64,000 nucleotides of DNA from Oleispira sp963933055 (GCA_963933055.1 CAWVSY010000009.1:15076-79075); one strand, 5' to 3'. Positions 44,145 through 54,004 are shown, counted from the first letter of the stretch. Notes: generated by a model not told the origin, from the letters alone. Program-made: numbers and translations.

Positions 44145-45998
44145 ATGGAATTATTCTTCTCTCAATTTCATTTACTGCGTCCGGCTTGGCTGCTTGCGTT
44201 AATACCTGCCATTATTTTATTTTCTTTTTTATTAAAGCGCCGACTCGCCTCTGCTCGCTGGCATGGCATCATCGACAAAGCACTGATGCCTCACGTATTA
44301 GACCAAATGCCCAGCGAGCAATCGCGCTGGCCGCTGTGGTTTATTCTATTTGCCTGGATCATTACCTGCATTGCATTAACAGGCCCAACGTGGCAGCAGC
44401 TGCCCCAGCCCGTGCAAAAGAAAGACGATGCTCTTGTGATCGTATTAGATATGTCGCTATCAATGGCCGCACAAGATGTCAGCCCAGATCGAGCAACCCG
44501 TGCGCAGCAAAAAGTGATTGATATTCTTAAGCAACGCACCGAAGGCTTAACCGCATTAGTGGTTTATGCAGGCGACGCTTATACCGTAACACCACTAACC
44601 GATGATACCGATACGGCTATAAATTTGGTTCCTGCCCTCTCTCCTTTCATCATGCCAGCCATGGGCAGCCGACCCGATAAAGCGCTATTACTCGCCAAAA
44701 AATTAATTAAAGATGCAGGAATATCTCAAGCAAATTATTTGCTGGTAACCGACGGCATTCAGAAAAAAGACATTCAGCGCATTAAAAAAGCCTTAGGCCG
44801 TGACCAGCAGCAACTTTCTGTACTCACCTTAGGAACCGAACAAGGTGCCCCTATTGCTATGCAAGGCGAAGGTTTTAAACGCGACCAAGCGGGCAACATT
44901 GTCTTACCAAAACTGGATCTTAGCACCATCAAATTACTCGCTAGTGAACTAGACATTCGCTGGCATCAAATGAGTTTTGATGATCGCGACTGGCAGTATT
45001 TATTAAACATTAACGGTATTTATGAAAATGATACTCACAGCAATAATAAGATACTCGAGCGCCAATTCGATCTTTGGGCGGACCAAGGTTATTGGCTCAT
45101 TTTGATTATTGTGATTATTGCGGCCTTGTCATTTCGCCGTGGCTGGATGCTTTCTTTAGTCTTTATTATTTTTCTCCAACCTGACAATAGCTATGCCGAC
45201 GTTTGGGATGATGCTTGGCAGACAAAAGACCAGCAAGGACAAAAAGTATTCGAGCAAGACCCAGCAAAAGCGGCGGAACTGTTTGAAGATTCTAATTGGA
45301 AAGCCAGTAGCTATTACCGCGCGGGAGAATATGGAAAAGCAGCGGAACATTTCACTATTGACCCAGAAGCATCAGCAGATCAACAAGCTGAAAATTATTT
45401 TAATCGCGCCAACGCTCTCGCTCAAAGTGGCGAACTTAAAAAGGCCATTAAAGCCTACGAACAAGCATTGGCATTAAATACTGAATTTGAAGATGCTGAG
45501 TTTAATAAAGACCTTATTGAACAACTATTAGAGCAACAAGAAAAAGAAAAACAAGAGCAGCAAGATCAAAACGATAGCGACGATCAGAAAGATCAAGATA
45601 CTAATGATGAAAAGTCTGATGGTAATAGTGATTCAGATCAGCAAAGCGACTCTGAGCAAGAAAAATCTGAGCAAGAAAAATCTGAGCAGAAAAAAAATGA
45701 GCAAGATTCAGATGAATCAGCGTCTGATAAGCAGCCATCAGATGAGCAACAATCTGAAGAAAAAGACGTTCAAGAGAAAGACGCTCAAGAAACAGCAGCA
45801 GACGAAAATGAGCAAGGCGAGCAACAAGAACAGAAACCAATAACAAAGCCGACCGATGAATTATCAACAGAAGAAAAACAAGCATTAGAACAATGGCTAA
45901 ACCGCATCCCCGATGATCCAGGTGGCTTGTTAAAACGAAAATTTTTATATCAATACAAACAACGTGAACATCAAGACGAAGGAGAAGTCACATGGTAA
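44145..45998 (+). CDS. VWA and TPR protein with acidic low-complexity tail (BatB/BatC fusion)
   Basis: 617 residues. It has N-terminal helices, a VWA domain with MIDAS DMSLS (VIVLDMSLSM) and VTDGIQ, and a third helix (about 310-330). Then a BatC-like part has TPR repeats (FNRANALAQSGELKKAIKAY). A stretch of about 110 residues (from about 465) is made mostly of Glu, Gln, Asp, Ser and Lys, with repeats such as EQEKSEQEKSEQKK. The C-terminus carries the family's EQWLNRIPDDPGGLLKRKF motif. Fusion of BatB and BatC is frequent in gammaproteobacteria. It overlaps batD by seven bases. Confidence 0.9.
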   Translation: MELFFSQFHLLRPAWLLALIPAIILFSFLLKRRLASARWHGIIDKALMPHVLDQMPSEQSRWPLWFILFAWIITCIALTGPTWQQLPQPVQKKDDALVIVLDMSLSMAAQDVSPDRATRAQQKVIDILKQRTEGLTALVVYAGDAYTVTPLTDDTDTAINLVPALSPFIMPAMGSRPDKALLLAKKLIKDAGISQANYLLVTDGIQKKDIQRIKKALGRDQQQLSVLTLGTEQGAPIAMQGEGFKRDQAGNIVLPKLDLSTIKLLASELDIRWHQMSFDDRDWQYLLNINGIYENDTHSNNKILERQFDLWADQGYWLILIIVIIAALSFRRGWMLSLVFIIFLQPDNSYADVWDDAWQTKDQQGQKVFEQDPAKAAELFEDSNWKASSYYRAGEYGKAAEHFTIDPEASADQQAENYFNRANALAQSGELKKAIKAYEQALALNTEFEDAEFNKDLIEQLLEQQEKEKQEQQDQNDSDDQKDQDTNDEKSDGNSDSDQQSDSEQEKSEQEKSEQKKNEQDSDESASDKQPSDEQQSEEKDVQEKDAQETAADENEQGEQQEQKPITKPTDELSTEEKQALEQWLNRIPDDPGGLLKRKFLYQYKQREHQDEGEVTW

Positions 45999-47671
45999 AA
46001 CGTCTTAGACTAAGAAGTACGCTAACATCCTTACTTTTTTCTATTATCACAACAATGGGATTGTTGGCTATTGTCAGTAACGCAAGCGCTGCAACGCTAA
46101 CGGCCAATGTCGATCGAAAAGAAATTACCGAAAATGACAGCTTTCGTTTATTTTTACGCTATGACGAACAAGTAGGTTTTGGGCAGCCTGATTTAACCGA
46201 GTTGAAAAAAGACTTTCGCATAATCAATCAACAGCGCTCGAATCAATTTCGCTCAATGAATGGTAAAACCGTTTCATACACCGAATGGACACTGTTACTG
46301 TCGCCATTAAAAACTGGAAAATTAATCATTCCCGAGATTGAATTTAAAGGACAAAAAAGTCAAAAAATCAAAGTATCGGTCAATACCCTACCCGACTCAG
46401 TCAAAGAACAAATCGCTAAAGAGTTTTTCTTTGATATCGACATCGATACTAAAAGTACATACGTCCAAGGGCAAATTTTATATACCGAAAAGCTGTATTA
46501 TACCGTCAATCATGAAGACGCAACGCTCTCAGAATTAAAAGTAACTGACGCCTTGGTCATTCCTTTAGGAGAAGTGCGTCAATACACAACAACCGTCAGC
46601 GGACAACGCATGGGGGTTTATGAGCGCCGCTATGCAATCTTTGCCGAAGAAAGTGGTGAGCTGGTGATTCCTGGGCAAAAATTCAGCGCCAACGTCGTGA
46701 ATTCTTATAATCGCTGGAGCCGTGGAAGACCCGTATCGGTTATTGCAAAGCCAACTCGCATCGAAGTAAAAACAAGACCTGCTAGCTATCCACAAGCACC
46801 TTGGTTACCCAGCAACGAAGTGGTTGTGGAAGACCGCTGGAGTAAACCCAATAATGAGTGGCAAGTCGGCGAGCCCGTGACCCGCACCATCCTAATAAAA
46901 GCCCACGGCTTATCTGGCAGCCAATTGCCTAGCATTGCCCTGCCTATTGTTGATGGTCTTAAATATTATCCCGATCAATCTGAATACAATGACCAATCAG
47001 ATAACCAAGGCATTCAAGGCTCAGCGCAGCAGTCATTAGCCATCGTGCCTACCCAAAGTGGTCGCTTTGTGATTCCTGAAGTGCGCATCCCTTGGTGGAA
47101 TCTGACCAAGAACACACTCGAGTATGCAATATTGCCGGCACAAACCATTGACGTCGCTGAAGCGGCCATCACAAGTAACACTGCAAGCAGCCAAGTTACT
47201 CAAATACCTCCCGCGGCACAACTGCCGAATACTGCTGTCGCCGACAACTCGTCAGGACTGTGGATTATTACTACCCTGTTATTACTGATTAGCAATGCCG
47301 TTACCGCATTTTTATTATGGCGAGATAAAGTACCTAAAAAAGCCGCTCAACGGGAAATGACCAAGCCTAGCCAGCACTTAAAGCATCTAAAGAAAGCGTG
47401 TCAGGATAATGATGCCGACAGCATACGTCAGCACCTCAAAAATTGGGCTCAAGAAGAGTATCAAACAAGCAATCTAGAACAGGTGAGTGAAATATTGAAC
47501 GATATCGCCCTCACCAATGCCATTCGGGAACTCGATAGCTACCTTTACCAAGCGCAAAAAAATAGCGCATTCAATGGACAGGTTGTTTGGAACAGCTTAA
47601 GCCAAGCGATAAAAAAGAGAAAACCTAAGAATACATCAGACAAAGAAAACTTGAAGCCGCTATATCAATAG
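45992..47671 (+). CDS. BatD-like oxygen-tolerance/protein-BatD domain protein
   Basis: 559 residues. A signal peptide/helix (to about 32, ending SNASA) leads into repeated Ig-like periplasmic domains typical of BatD: FRIINQQRSNQFRSMNGK, PEIEFKGQKSQKIKV and YERRYAIFAEESGEL. A single membrane helix (about 425-445, IITTLLLLISNAVTAFLLW) and a short cytoplasmic tail follow. It is the last gene of the MoxR operon. The function of Bat proteins is unsettled; envelope stress or aerotolerance has been proposed. Confidence 0.88.
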   Translation: MVKRLRLRSTLTSLLFSIITTMGLLAIVSNASAATLTANVDRKEITENDSFRLFLRYDEQVGFGQPDLTELKKDFRIINQQRSNQFRSMNGKTVSYTEWTLLLSPLKTGKLIIPEIEFKGQKSQKIKVSVNTLPDSVKEQIAKEFFFDIDIDTKSTYVQGQILYTEKLYYTVNHEDATLSELKVTDALVIPLGEVRQYTTTVSGQRMGVYERRYAIFAEESGELVIPGQKFSANVVNSYNRWSRGRPVSVIAKPTRIEVKTRPASYPQAPWLPSNEVVVEDRWSKPNNEWQVGEPVTRTILIKAHGLSGSQLPSIALPIVDGLKYYPDQSEYNDQSDNQGIQGSAQQSLAIVPTQSGRFVIPEVRIPWWNLTKNTLEYAILPAQTIDVAEAAITSNTASSQVTQIPPAAQLPNTAVADNSSGLWIITTLLLLISNAVTAFLLWRDKVPKKAAQREMTKPSQHLKHLKKACQDNDADSIRQHLKNWAQEEYQTSNLEQVSEILNDIALTNAIRELDSYLYQAQKNSAFNGQVVWNSLSQAIKKRKPKNTSDKENLKPLYQ

Positions 47672-47709
47672 CGGCTAAACCTTTAAATAACAGCTAAACC
47701 TTATAACAT

Positions 47710-48258
47710 CTACGCCGCAGGTGTTGAATAAACTCGCTTAGCATTGCTCATGCGTTTCCACAGATCGATATGCTCAGGTAATGGATCAGACGCAGGGCTA
47801 ATGCCAAGAAGATGTGCGACATCCGCGGGCTCGGCCTTCTTCCCTTTCTGTAAAAAGACCGCTTTCACCAAACCATAAGCGGATATCTTGCCATCAACAA
47901 CAAAGCGCTGTTCCAAATAAAAGTATTTCTCATCCCAGCCAAGGTAACGGCTCTCTACTTCGAATTTTTTACCAAAGCGAATCTCTCGAATATAACCCAT
48001 CTCGATACCCGCCACGATGAAGTTTAATTTTTCCTTCAACATGACATCCCAGGTACCCGTTTGCACAGGATGATCCCAACGAGCACGCTCCATAAACACC
48101 ATATAGCGAGCATTATTGATGTGCATATTAAAATCAATATCTCTCAAGCCCACTTTAAAGCGTCGGCTTACCGCAGAAGTAAAAGGCTTATGCGATACAG
48201 ATGTCTTGCGTTGATTAACTTTATTTAAAATAACGGAACGTAAAATTTCGCAGATCAT
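47710..48258 (-). CDS. Acyl-CoA thioesterase, hotdog fold (THEM6/4HBT-like)
   Basis: 182 residues with the 4HBT hotdog pattern VGLRDIDFNMHINNARYMVFMERARW, abbreviated by its key residues D and H-INNARY. LNFIVAGIEMGYIREIRFGKKF and a C-terminal AEPADVAHLLGIS tail follow. The likely role is hydrolysis of an acyl-CoA in the cytoplasm; the substrate is unknown. It is convergent with the Bat operon and divergent from the CheY-like gene. Confidence 0.82.
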   Translation of the reverse strand: MICEILRSVILNKVNQRKTSVSHKPFTSAVSRRFKVGLRDIDFNMHINNARYMVFMERARWDHPVQTGTWDVMLKEKLNFIVAGIEMGYIREIRFGKKFEVESRYLGWDEKYFYLEQRFVVDGKISAYGLVKAVFLQKGKKAEPADVAHLLGISPASDPLPEHIDLWKRMSNAKRVYSTPAA

Positions 48259-48439
48259 GAAGACTAACTCTGTGCTGGGCTAAATTTAAGTGGCGCATTT
48301 TAACTGATAGAGCCTAGATGTCACCCTTAATGTCATATCTGCCTCAACATCCATAACGATTCAAACGTTTAAACGCTTGAGGGATTCATGTTAAGGGTCT
48401 TTACTTAAGCCAGTAACATTAAAAGAGTAACCTTACGTT

Positions 48440-48814
48440 ATGGCGCTTCCTGTCTTAATTTGTGACGATTCAAGCTTCGCTCGCAAGCAAATGAAACGTG
48501 CCCTACCTGAAGAGTGGGATATTGAAGTAACCTTTGCGACGAATGGCTTAGAAGGCCTTGAAGCTATTCGTCAGGGCAAAGGAGAAGTCGTTTTCCTTGA
48601 TTTAACCATGCCAGAAATGGATGGTTACGGCGTGCTAGAGGTCATACGTAAAGAAGACTTGAATGCCATGGTTATTGTCGTATCAGGTGACATACAACCG
48701 GATGCTCAAGAAAGAGTTAAAAACCTTGGTGCCATGGCCTTCGTAAAAAAACCCATCGATAAAATAAAAGCTACTCAGATACTGACTGAGTTCGGCATTT
48801 TATCAGGAACATAA
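48440..48814 (+). CDS. CheY-like single-domain response regulator
   Basis: 124 residues, receiver only. Acidic pocket D9-D10 (LICDDSS), phospho-acceptor D54 (FLDLTMPEMDGYG), S82 (VVSGD) and K104-P105 (VKKPI) are all present, so it should be phosphorylatable. No output domain. It starts a three-gene operon with a CheC-type phosphatase that probably dephosphorylates it. Confidence 0.92.
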   Translation: MALPVLICDDSSFARKQMKRALPEEWDIEVTFATNGLEGLEAIRQGKGEVVFLDLTMPEMDGYGVLEVIRKEDLNAMVIVVSGDIQPDAQERVKNLGAMAFVKKPIDKIKATQILTEFGILSGT

Positions 48815-48832
48815 CAGATGGGAGCCGCTTTA

Positions 48833-49438
48833 ATGTCCGTAGAAATATCTGAAGACCAGCGTGATTGCTACCAAGAAATTACCAACGTAGCGATGGGACA
48901 AGCTGCCGATAGGCTAGCACGCTTATTAAATGTGTACGTCATACTGCCCATCCCCAAAATCAATATCATCAGTGCAAGTGAACTTCATATGGCACTGGCA
49001 GGCGCCAATACGAGCGATGATGTTTCAGCCGTCTGCCAAGGATTTATTGGGTCAGGAATCGCGGGGGAAGCCTTGCTCATCTTTAATAATGCCAGCTTTG
49101 CCGACTTGGCTGAATTGATGAAATACGAAGGACCTCTTGACCATCATGGTGAATTAGAACTGTTAATGGACGTAAGCTCGGTTCTCATTGGTGCTTGTTT
49201 ACATGGTATTGGCGAACAGCTTGAATTGCATTTTAACCAAGGGCACCCCGTTGTTTTAGGACAGCACTGCCACATTGATGACTTAGTAAAATCAGGCAAT
49301 CATCAGTGGACACAAACACTGGCCATTGAAATTCACTATGAGATAGAAAACCTAAACATTAATTGCGACTTACTCCTATTATTCACTGAAGATTCCGTCG
49401 CCAAAATTAATCAGCAAGTCGACTATCTACTAGACTAA
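48833..49438 (+). CDS. CheC-family phosphatase
   Basis: 201 residues from an ATG with GGGAG eight bases upstream (an ATG at 48818 is possible). The first CheC active site is intact: YQEITNVAMGQAA (E and N). The second repeat reads LLMDVSSVLIGACLHG, with D and S where E and N are expected, so only one site appears competent. CheC/CheX proteins dephosphorylate CheY-P. It sits between the CheY-like gene (four to nineteen bases) and the GGDEF protein. Confidence 0.85.
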   Translation: MSVEISEDQRDCYQEITNVAMGQAADRLARLLNVYVILPIPKINIISASELHMALAGANTSDDVSAVCQGFIGSGIAGEALLIFNNASFADLAELMKYEGPLDHHGELELLMDVSSVLIGACLHGIGEQLELHFNQGHPVVLGQHCHIDDLVKSGNHQWTQTLAIEIHYEIENLNINCDLLLLFTEDSVAKINQQVDYLLD

Positions 49439-49453
49439 GGCAGCTATAAAAGA

Positions 49454-50422
49454 ATGAGCAATGAAAGTTTAGAGTTCACTGAAATGCACTGGCTAATGGA
49501 CGTATTGCAAAATATTGATGTTGGCTTAGTGATTTTAGATCGTGAATATAAAATACAGCTTTGGAATGGTTTTATGGAAAACCACAGCGGCTTACGACCC
49601 GATGAGGTACACGACAAGCCGTTATTTGAATCTTTTTCTGACATTCCAGAATCTTGGTTTCGACAAAAAGCCGAACCTGTATTCGAGCTTAAAACACGCA
49701 CCTTTACCATATGGGAGCAGCGTCCTTATTTGTTTAAGTTCAAAAACTATCGCCCCATTACCGGTCGCGCTCCACACATGTACCAAAATAGCAGCATAAT
49801 CCCATTAGAATCGATCGATGGCAGCGTAAAGCATATCTGTTTAATCATTTATGATGTAACCGATATCGCCATGAACCGAGAAGATCTAACCAAAGCCACC
49901 AGCAACCTTGATCATTTAAGTAAGACCGATCCCTTAACAGAACTGTTAAACAATAACGTTTGGCAAGAAGAATTTAGCCGAGAATTCAAGCGCTGCTCAC
50001 GGTCAAAAAAACCCAGTACGCTGGTATTATTTGAAATCGATAATTTTGATACATTGAATGCTCAATACTCCCATCAAATAGGCGATGACGTATTACGCAC
50101 CGTATCCTCTGTGCTGAAGCAAACCGTGCGTGAAACAGATATTTCTGGTCGCATTTCGAGTAATCAATTTGCCATTTTATTAGTCGATACCGATGCAAAA
50201 TCCGCCATCAATTTGGCCGAAAGACTGCGTAAAGAAATTGCTGAAACTGAGGTTCATTCAGAACAATCCAACATTCATTTTACTATCAGCTCCGGCGTTG
50301 CCGAAATGCATGCTGATTTTGCGGATAATAAAACATGGGCCATTGCGGCTGAAAAAGCACTAAGGCACGCCCAAAAAAGTGGCAAAAATAAAACCACGTT
50401 ATATCAAACAAAAGCGTCTTAA
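49454..50422 (+). CDS. PAS-GGDEF protein with degenerate active site
   Basis: 322 residues. A PAS domain (about 10-135; NIDVGLVILDREYKIQLWN) is joined through a short helix to a GGDEF domain (150-320; DPLTELLN). The signature GGDEF is replaced by SSNQF at 235-239 (GRISSNQFAILL), and the metal-binding first aspartate is E194 (LFEIDNFD). Diguanylate cyclase activity is therefore unlikely; it may be a GTP/c-di-GMP-independent sensor or scaffold. The third gene of CheY-CheC-GGDEF, followed by a terminator. Confidence 0.88.
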   Translation: MSNESLEFTEMHWLMDVLQNIDVGLVILDREYKIQLWNGFMENHSGLRPDEVHDKPLFESFSDIPESWFRQKAEPVFELKTRTFTIWEQRPYLFKFKNYRPITGRAPHMYQNSSIIPLESIDGSVKHICLIIYDVTDIAMNREDLTKATSNLDHLSKTDPLTELLNNNVWQEEFSREFKRCSRSKKPSTLVLFEIDNFDTLNAQYSHQIGDDVLRTVSSVLKQTVRETDISGRISSNQFAILLVDTDAKSAINLAERLRKEIAETEVHSEQSNIHFTISSGVAEMHADFADNKTWAIAAEKALRHAQKSGKNKTTLYQTKAS

Positions 50423-50432
50423 ATCTGCTCTA

Positions 50433-50480
50433 TTGCTGAGCCCATTATGGGTTTCTAAAGACTGCGCTCAGCAACTTTTT
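50433..50480 (+). terminator. Terminator after the CheY-CheC-GGDEF operon
   Basis: TTGCTGAGC (50433-50441) pairs with GCTCAGCAA (50466-50474), enclosing a small CCCA-TTA-TGGG hairpin, and is followed by CTTTTT. It separates the operon from radD. Confidence 0.7.
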
Positions 50481-50565
50481 CTTGAAGTATGGTAAAATCC
50501 GCAAGCTTATTTCTAACATCAAATTCTAAGATTCAATTTTAATACTAAAAGGCTTTAGCGCAAGC

Positions 50566-52341
50566 GTGGAACATTATCAGTTACGAGACTATCAACAAGA
50601 AGCCGTTACCTCTACGTTAAAGCACTTTCGCAAAACGAATGAATCTGCTGTCATCGTATTACCGACTGGCTCAGGCAAAAGTTTAGTCATTGCCGAACTT
50701 GCGCGTTTGGCTCAACGTAAAATCTTAGTATTAACCCATGTGAAAGAACTGGTTGAACAAAACCACCAAAAATTTGAAAGCTATGGCAGTAAAGCCGGTA
50801 TCTATTCTGCAGGCCTAAAGAAAAAAGAAACTCAATACCAAGTGACCTTTGCCAGCATTCAATCAGCCTCACGGAATCTCGAACACTTTTCCGAGCCTTA
50901 CTCGCTCATTATTATTGATGAATGCCATCGAGTTAATCTAGATGATGACGACAAAGAATCTAGCAATCAATACCAACAAATCATTCAATACCTAATGTCG
51001 ATCAACCCAGAAGTAAAACTATTAGGGTTAACCGCAACACCTTACCGCTTAGGCATGGGCTGGATATACCGCAAACATTATCGTGGCATTGTGCGCAGCG
51101 AATTAAAGCGCCCATTCGAATACTGCATCTATGAACTTCCGCTGCGTTATTTAATTAAACGCCAATACCTCACCGAACCTAAATTAGTCGATGCAACCAT
51201 TGAACATTATGATTTCAGTAGCCTAAAAGAGAAAACTAACGGTGACTACAATGCAAAAGAAGTGAATGACCTTCTCAGTAAACACCACAGAGTCACCCAA
51301 GGTATTATTGAACAAGTGATCGAGTTAGGGGCTACTCGCCAAGGCATTATGATTTTTGCAGCAACGGTAAATCATGCTAAAGAAATTGTTAGCTACTTAC
51401 CGACACCGCAAAGCGCCTTAATTACTGGCGCAACGGATAACCATGAACGCGACGAATTAATTAAAGCATTCAAGTTAAAACGCATAAAATATCTAGTCAA
51501 TGTCTCAGTATTAACCACGGGGTTTGATGCCCCCCATGTGGATATGATTGCCATTCTACGCCCTACCCAATCCGTCAGTTTGTATCAGCAAATTATTGGT
51601 CGTGGACTTCGCCTTAGTGAAGGCAAAAAAGACTGCCTAGTCATTGACTATACCGGTAATGACTTCGATCTATATCAACCCGAAGTGGGCGAGAAAAAGC
51701 CCAATAGCCAAAGCCAACCAGTACAAGTTATTTGCCCAAGCTGTGAATTTCCAAATATTTTTTGGGGTATTTGCGATGACGAAGGCCATCTAGTAGAACA
51801 TTATGGTCGACGCTGCCAAGGGCTTATAGAAGACACCGCAAGCGGCCATCAATGTGAATATCGCTTTGTATTTAAAGAATGTCCTCACTGCGGTGAAGAA
51901 AATGATATTGCCGCTCGCACCTGCATTCATTGCAAAGAAATATTGACCGACCCCGACGACATGTTAAAAAAGGCCCTGCAACTTAAGGATGCAAAAGTTA
52001 TTCGCTGCTCAGGCATCAGCCTAGAAGATACTAATGGAAAATTAAAAGTTATTTACCACGATGAAGAAGGTGCTGAATTAACAGAATCATTTGATTTAAA
52101 TAAAGCTACTCAAGCAAAAGCATTTAATAATATTTTCGCCAAGCGCTTAAAAATCAATCTAACGAGCACGCTAGCGTTAGAAAATCTTGAAATCAATAAT
52201 GTGCAACAAGCCTTAAAACTTGCGCCGTATTTCCCATTTCCCGATTTTGTCATCGCAAGAAAGCAAAAGTATTATTGGCGCATTAAAGATCGAATTTTCG
52301 ATTACCAAGGCAACTATCGCAAAGCTAATGCCTTAAGGTAG
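50566..52341 (+). CDS. radD: RadD-type DEAD/DEAH helicase
   Basis: 591 residues from a GTG. It matches E. coli RadD (586) along its length: LRDYQQEAVTSTL, Walker A LPTGSGKSLVIAEL, DECHRVN (DECH box), GLTATPYRLG, FDAPHVDMIAILRPTQSVSLYQQIIGRGLRL in helicase motifs V-VI (key residues GFDAPH and QIIGRG), and four Cys pairs in CPSC and CPHCGEEND..CIHC. RadD takes part in post-replication repair and recombination with SSB. It ends 20 bases from the convergent membrane-protein gene. Confidence 0.95.
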   Translation: MEHYQLRDYQQEAVTSTLKHFRKTNESAVIVLPTGSGKSLVIAELARLAQRKILVLTHVKELVEQNHQKFESYGSKAGIYSAGLKKKETQYQVTFASIQSASRNLEHFSEPYSLIIIDECHRVNLDDDDKESSNQYQQIIQYLMSINPEVKLLGLTATPYRLGMGWIYRKHYRGIVRSELKRPFEYCIYELPLRYLIKRQYLTEPKLVDATIEHYDFSSLKEKTNGDYNAKEVNDLLSKHHRVTQGIIEQVIELGATRQGIMIFAATVNHAKEIVSYLPTPQSALITGATDNHERDELIKAFKLKRIKYLVNVSVLTTGFDAPHVDMIAILRPTQSVSLYQQIIGRGLRLSEGKKDCLVIDYTGNDFDLYQPEVGEKKPNSQSQPVQVICPSCEFPNIFWGICDDEGHLVEHYGRRCQGLIEDTASGHQCEYRFVFKECPHCGEENDIAARTCIHCKEILTDPDDMLKKALQLKDAKVIRCSGISLEDTNGKLKVIYHDEEGAELTESFDLNKATQAKAFNNIFAKRLKINLTSTLALENLEINNVQQALKLAPYFPFPDFVIARKQKYYWRIKDRIFDYQGNYRKANALR

Positions 52342-52361
52342 CGATCGATTTAACGATCAGT

Positions 52362-52703
52362 TTAATTATCGGCTTTCGCCATGCGAATGCCATCAAAAAC
52401 ACTGATTCCCCAACACAGCATAAAACCATACCCTGCATAGTCTTGCCAGCCCATATTAAGGCCAGAGACTCCCTGCATGGCTTCCAGCATAGAAAGTACA
52501 TCGGGGGCTACTTTCCCCGCCAACAATAAGTCGAATAATGCCTTCCCTTTCATGATACTGATCTGTATTAACCCCACGAAAAAGATCATCGAAGGAATAA
52601 TAATTATCGCGGCTTTGCGGTACATTTTAACCGATAGATAACCAAAACCAGGAAATACCAATCCTGATAACAAAGCGACTTTATAAGATGTTTTCTTTGC
52701 CAT
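52362..52703 (-). CDS. Small membrane protein of unknown function
   Basis: 113 residues with three probable membrane helices (about 8-25, 30-50 and 88-107). The beginning ALLSGLVFPGFGYLSVKMYRKA is reminiscent of small integral-membrane families with a PG-GY motif. I do not recognise the protein. ATG start, no obvious partner; its stop faces radD and it is followed upstream by the desaturase gene on the same strand, 134 bases away. Confidence 0.65.
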   Translation of the reverse strand: MAKKTSYKVALLSGLVFPGFGYLSVKMYRKAAIIIIPSMIFFVGLIQISIMKGKALFDLLLAGKVAPDVLSMLEAMQGVSGLNMGWQDYAGYGFMLCWGISVFDGIRMAKADN

Positions 52704-52793
52704 AACCTTAACTTATTCCTCCTTCACTGAATCTAGATAATGACACTAATGTCGCGTGATACCAAGAAGTCCACGTCACTGTTTATCAGGCAC

Positions 52794-52816
52794 AAAAAAA
52801 CCTCTATAAAAGAGGC
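52794..52816 (-). terminator. Terminator after the desaturase gene
   Basis: CCTCT-ATAAA-AGAGG hairpin; on the minus strand a run of seven T follows (52800-52794). It closes the desaturase transcript about 20 bases after its stop. Confidence 0.75.
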
Positions 52817-52837
52817 TTCTTTGTTTATTACGAACGT

Positions 52838-54004
52838 TTAAGCTTTAGCGAATGAAAATTGAGCATTAAATTGCTGCAAGCGTGCATTCTGCAATCTTAA
52901 GCCCTCTTCAATTTCTTTGAATCGAGCATGAATAGGCGCACCCTGCCATTTCTCTTGCAGCGTTTTACACGTCTGCTGATATTTCTCAGTTTGCAGCTCG
53001 GTCCATTCATTCAATAGAACCTTGAAATCATCGTATTCTTTTTCTAACGTCAGCTTCCACTGATCAATATTATCCGCGAACTGGTCAATCGTACTGGCCT
53101 TCTCTAGCTGTTCATTAGCGCGTTTAAATTGCATGTTCACTTTGGCACGCTGAATTTTAAAATCCGGTACTTTTTTCAAATTCTTGGTCAAACCAACCCA
53201 AGAACACGCTTTAATAAACCACTTCGTTGGGTCCCAATGAAACCAGCGAATACCATTACGATAATCCGTTTGGAAAATATGATGATAATTATGATAGCCC
53301 TCGCCATGGGTTAAAAAAGCAAAAAAGGTATTATCACGCGCCGTATTCTCATCGGTGTATGGCTGAGAGCCCCACTTATGAGCGATTGAATTAATAAAGA
53401 ATGTGATGTGGTGAGCAACCACAATACGGGCAACACCTGCCAGCAATATCATGCCGATAACGTCACCAAAAATTAGCCCTAAAACAATCGGAATACCAAA
53501 GTTCATACCAAGTGTGATTGGCGTATAGTACTTGTACTGCCACATAACAATAGGATCGTTCATTAGGTTTTTAACGTTATCAAAATTTACCTTACCGCTT
53601 GGGTACTTACGCAACATCCAACCCATATGCGAAAACCACAAGCCTCGCTTAGCAGAATAAGGATCTAAATCAACATCATCACAATGACGATGATGAACTC
53701 GGTGGCCAGAACACCAATCTAAAATCGTATTCTGCATTGCCGCCGCGCCCCATAAGGCATACCAGACGCGTAAAATGGGATGTGCATCATAGGCATTGTG
53801 CGACCACAGGCGGTGATATCCCCCTGTAATCGACATCCCGGTTAACCAGGTAATAACAACAAACGCAACAAACGCTGAAGTATTGTATCCATATTCGAAT
53901 CCATACCACGGCACTAACGTCAGCAACCCCAGTGTCGTGACAGAAAACATGATCACAGGCACCCAGTTAATCGGTGGCTTTGGCTCTGTATTATTTTGAC
54001 TCAT
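52838..54004 (-). CDS. Acyl-CoA/fatty-acid delta-9-type desaturase
   Basis: 388 residues from the ATG following AGGT. It has several membrane helices and the three histidine boxes of membrane desaturases: HRLWSH, HRVHH and HNYHH (in EGYHNYHHIF). These bind the di-iron centre that inserts a double bond in saturated acyl chains, keeping membranes fluid in the cold. The C-terminal 110 residues form a charged helical extension beyond the minimal DesC core. It is on the same strand as, but separate from, the crotonase and acyl-CoA dehydrogenase genes. Confidence 0.92.
   Translation of the reverse strand: MSQNNTEPKPPINWVPVIMFSVTTLGLLTLVPWYGFEYGYNTSAFVAFVVITWLTGMSITGGYHRLWSHNAYDAHPILRVWYALWGAAAMQNTILDWCSGHRVHHRHCDDVDLDPYSAKRGLWFSHMGWMLRKYPSGKVNFDNVKNLMNDPIVMWQYKYYTPITLGMNFGIPIVLGLIFGDVIGMILLAGVARIVVAHHITFFINSIAHKWGSQPYTDENTARDNTFFAFLTHGEGYHNYHHIFQTDYRNGIRWFHWDPTKWFIKACSWVGLTKNLKKVPDFKIQRAKVNMQFKRANEQLEKASTIDQFADNIDQWKLTLEKEYDDFKVLLNEWTELQTEKYQQTCKTLQEKWQGAPIHARFKEIEEGLRLQNARLQQFNAQFSFAKA

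Noticed and set aside
44186..44521. 111-codon ORF inside the BatB-like gene in another frame, and similar ones at 45601-45885
   Set aside because: Out-of-frame shadows in AT-poor or repetitive codons; the main frame has the VWA and TPR motifs.
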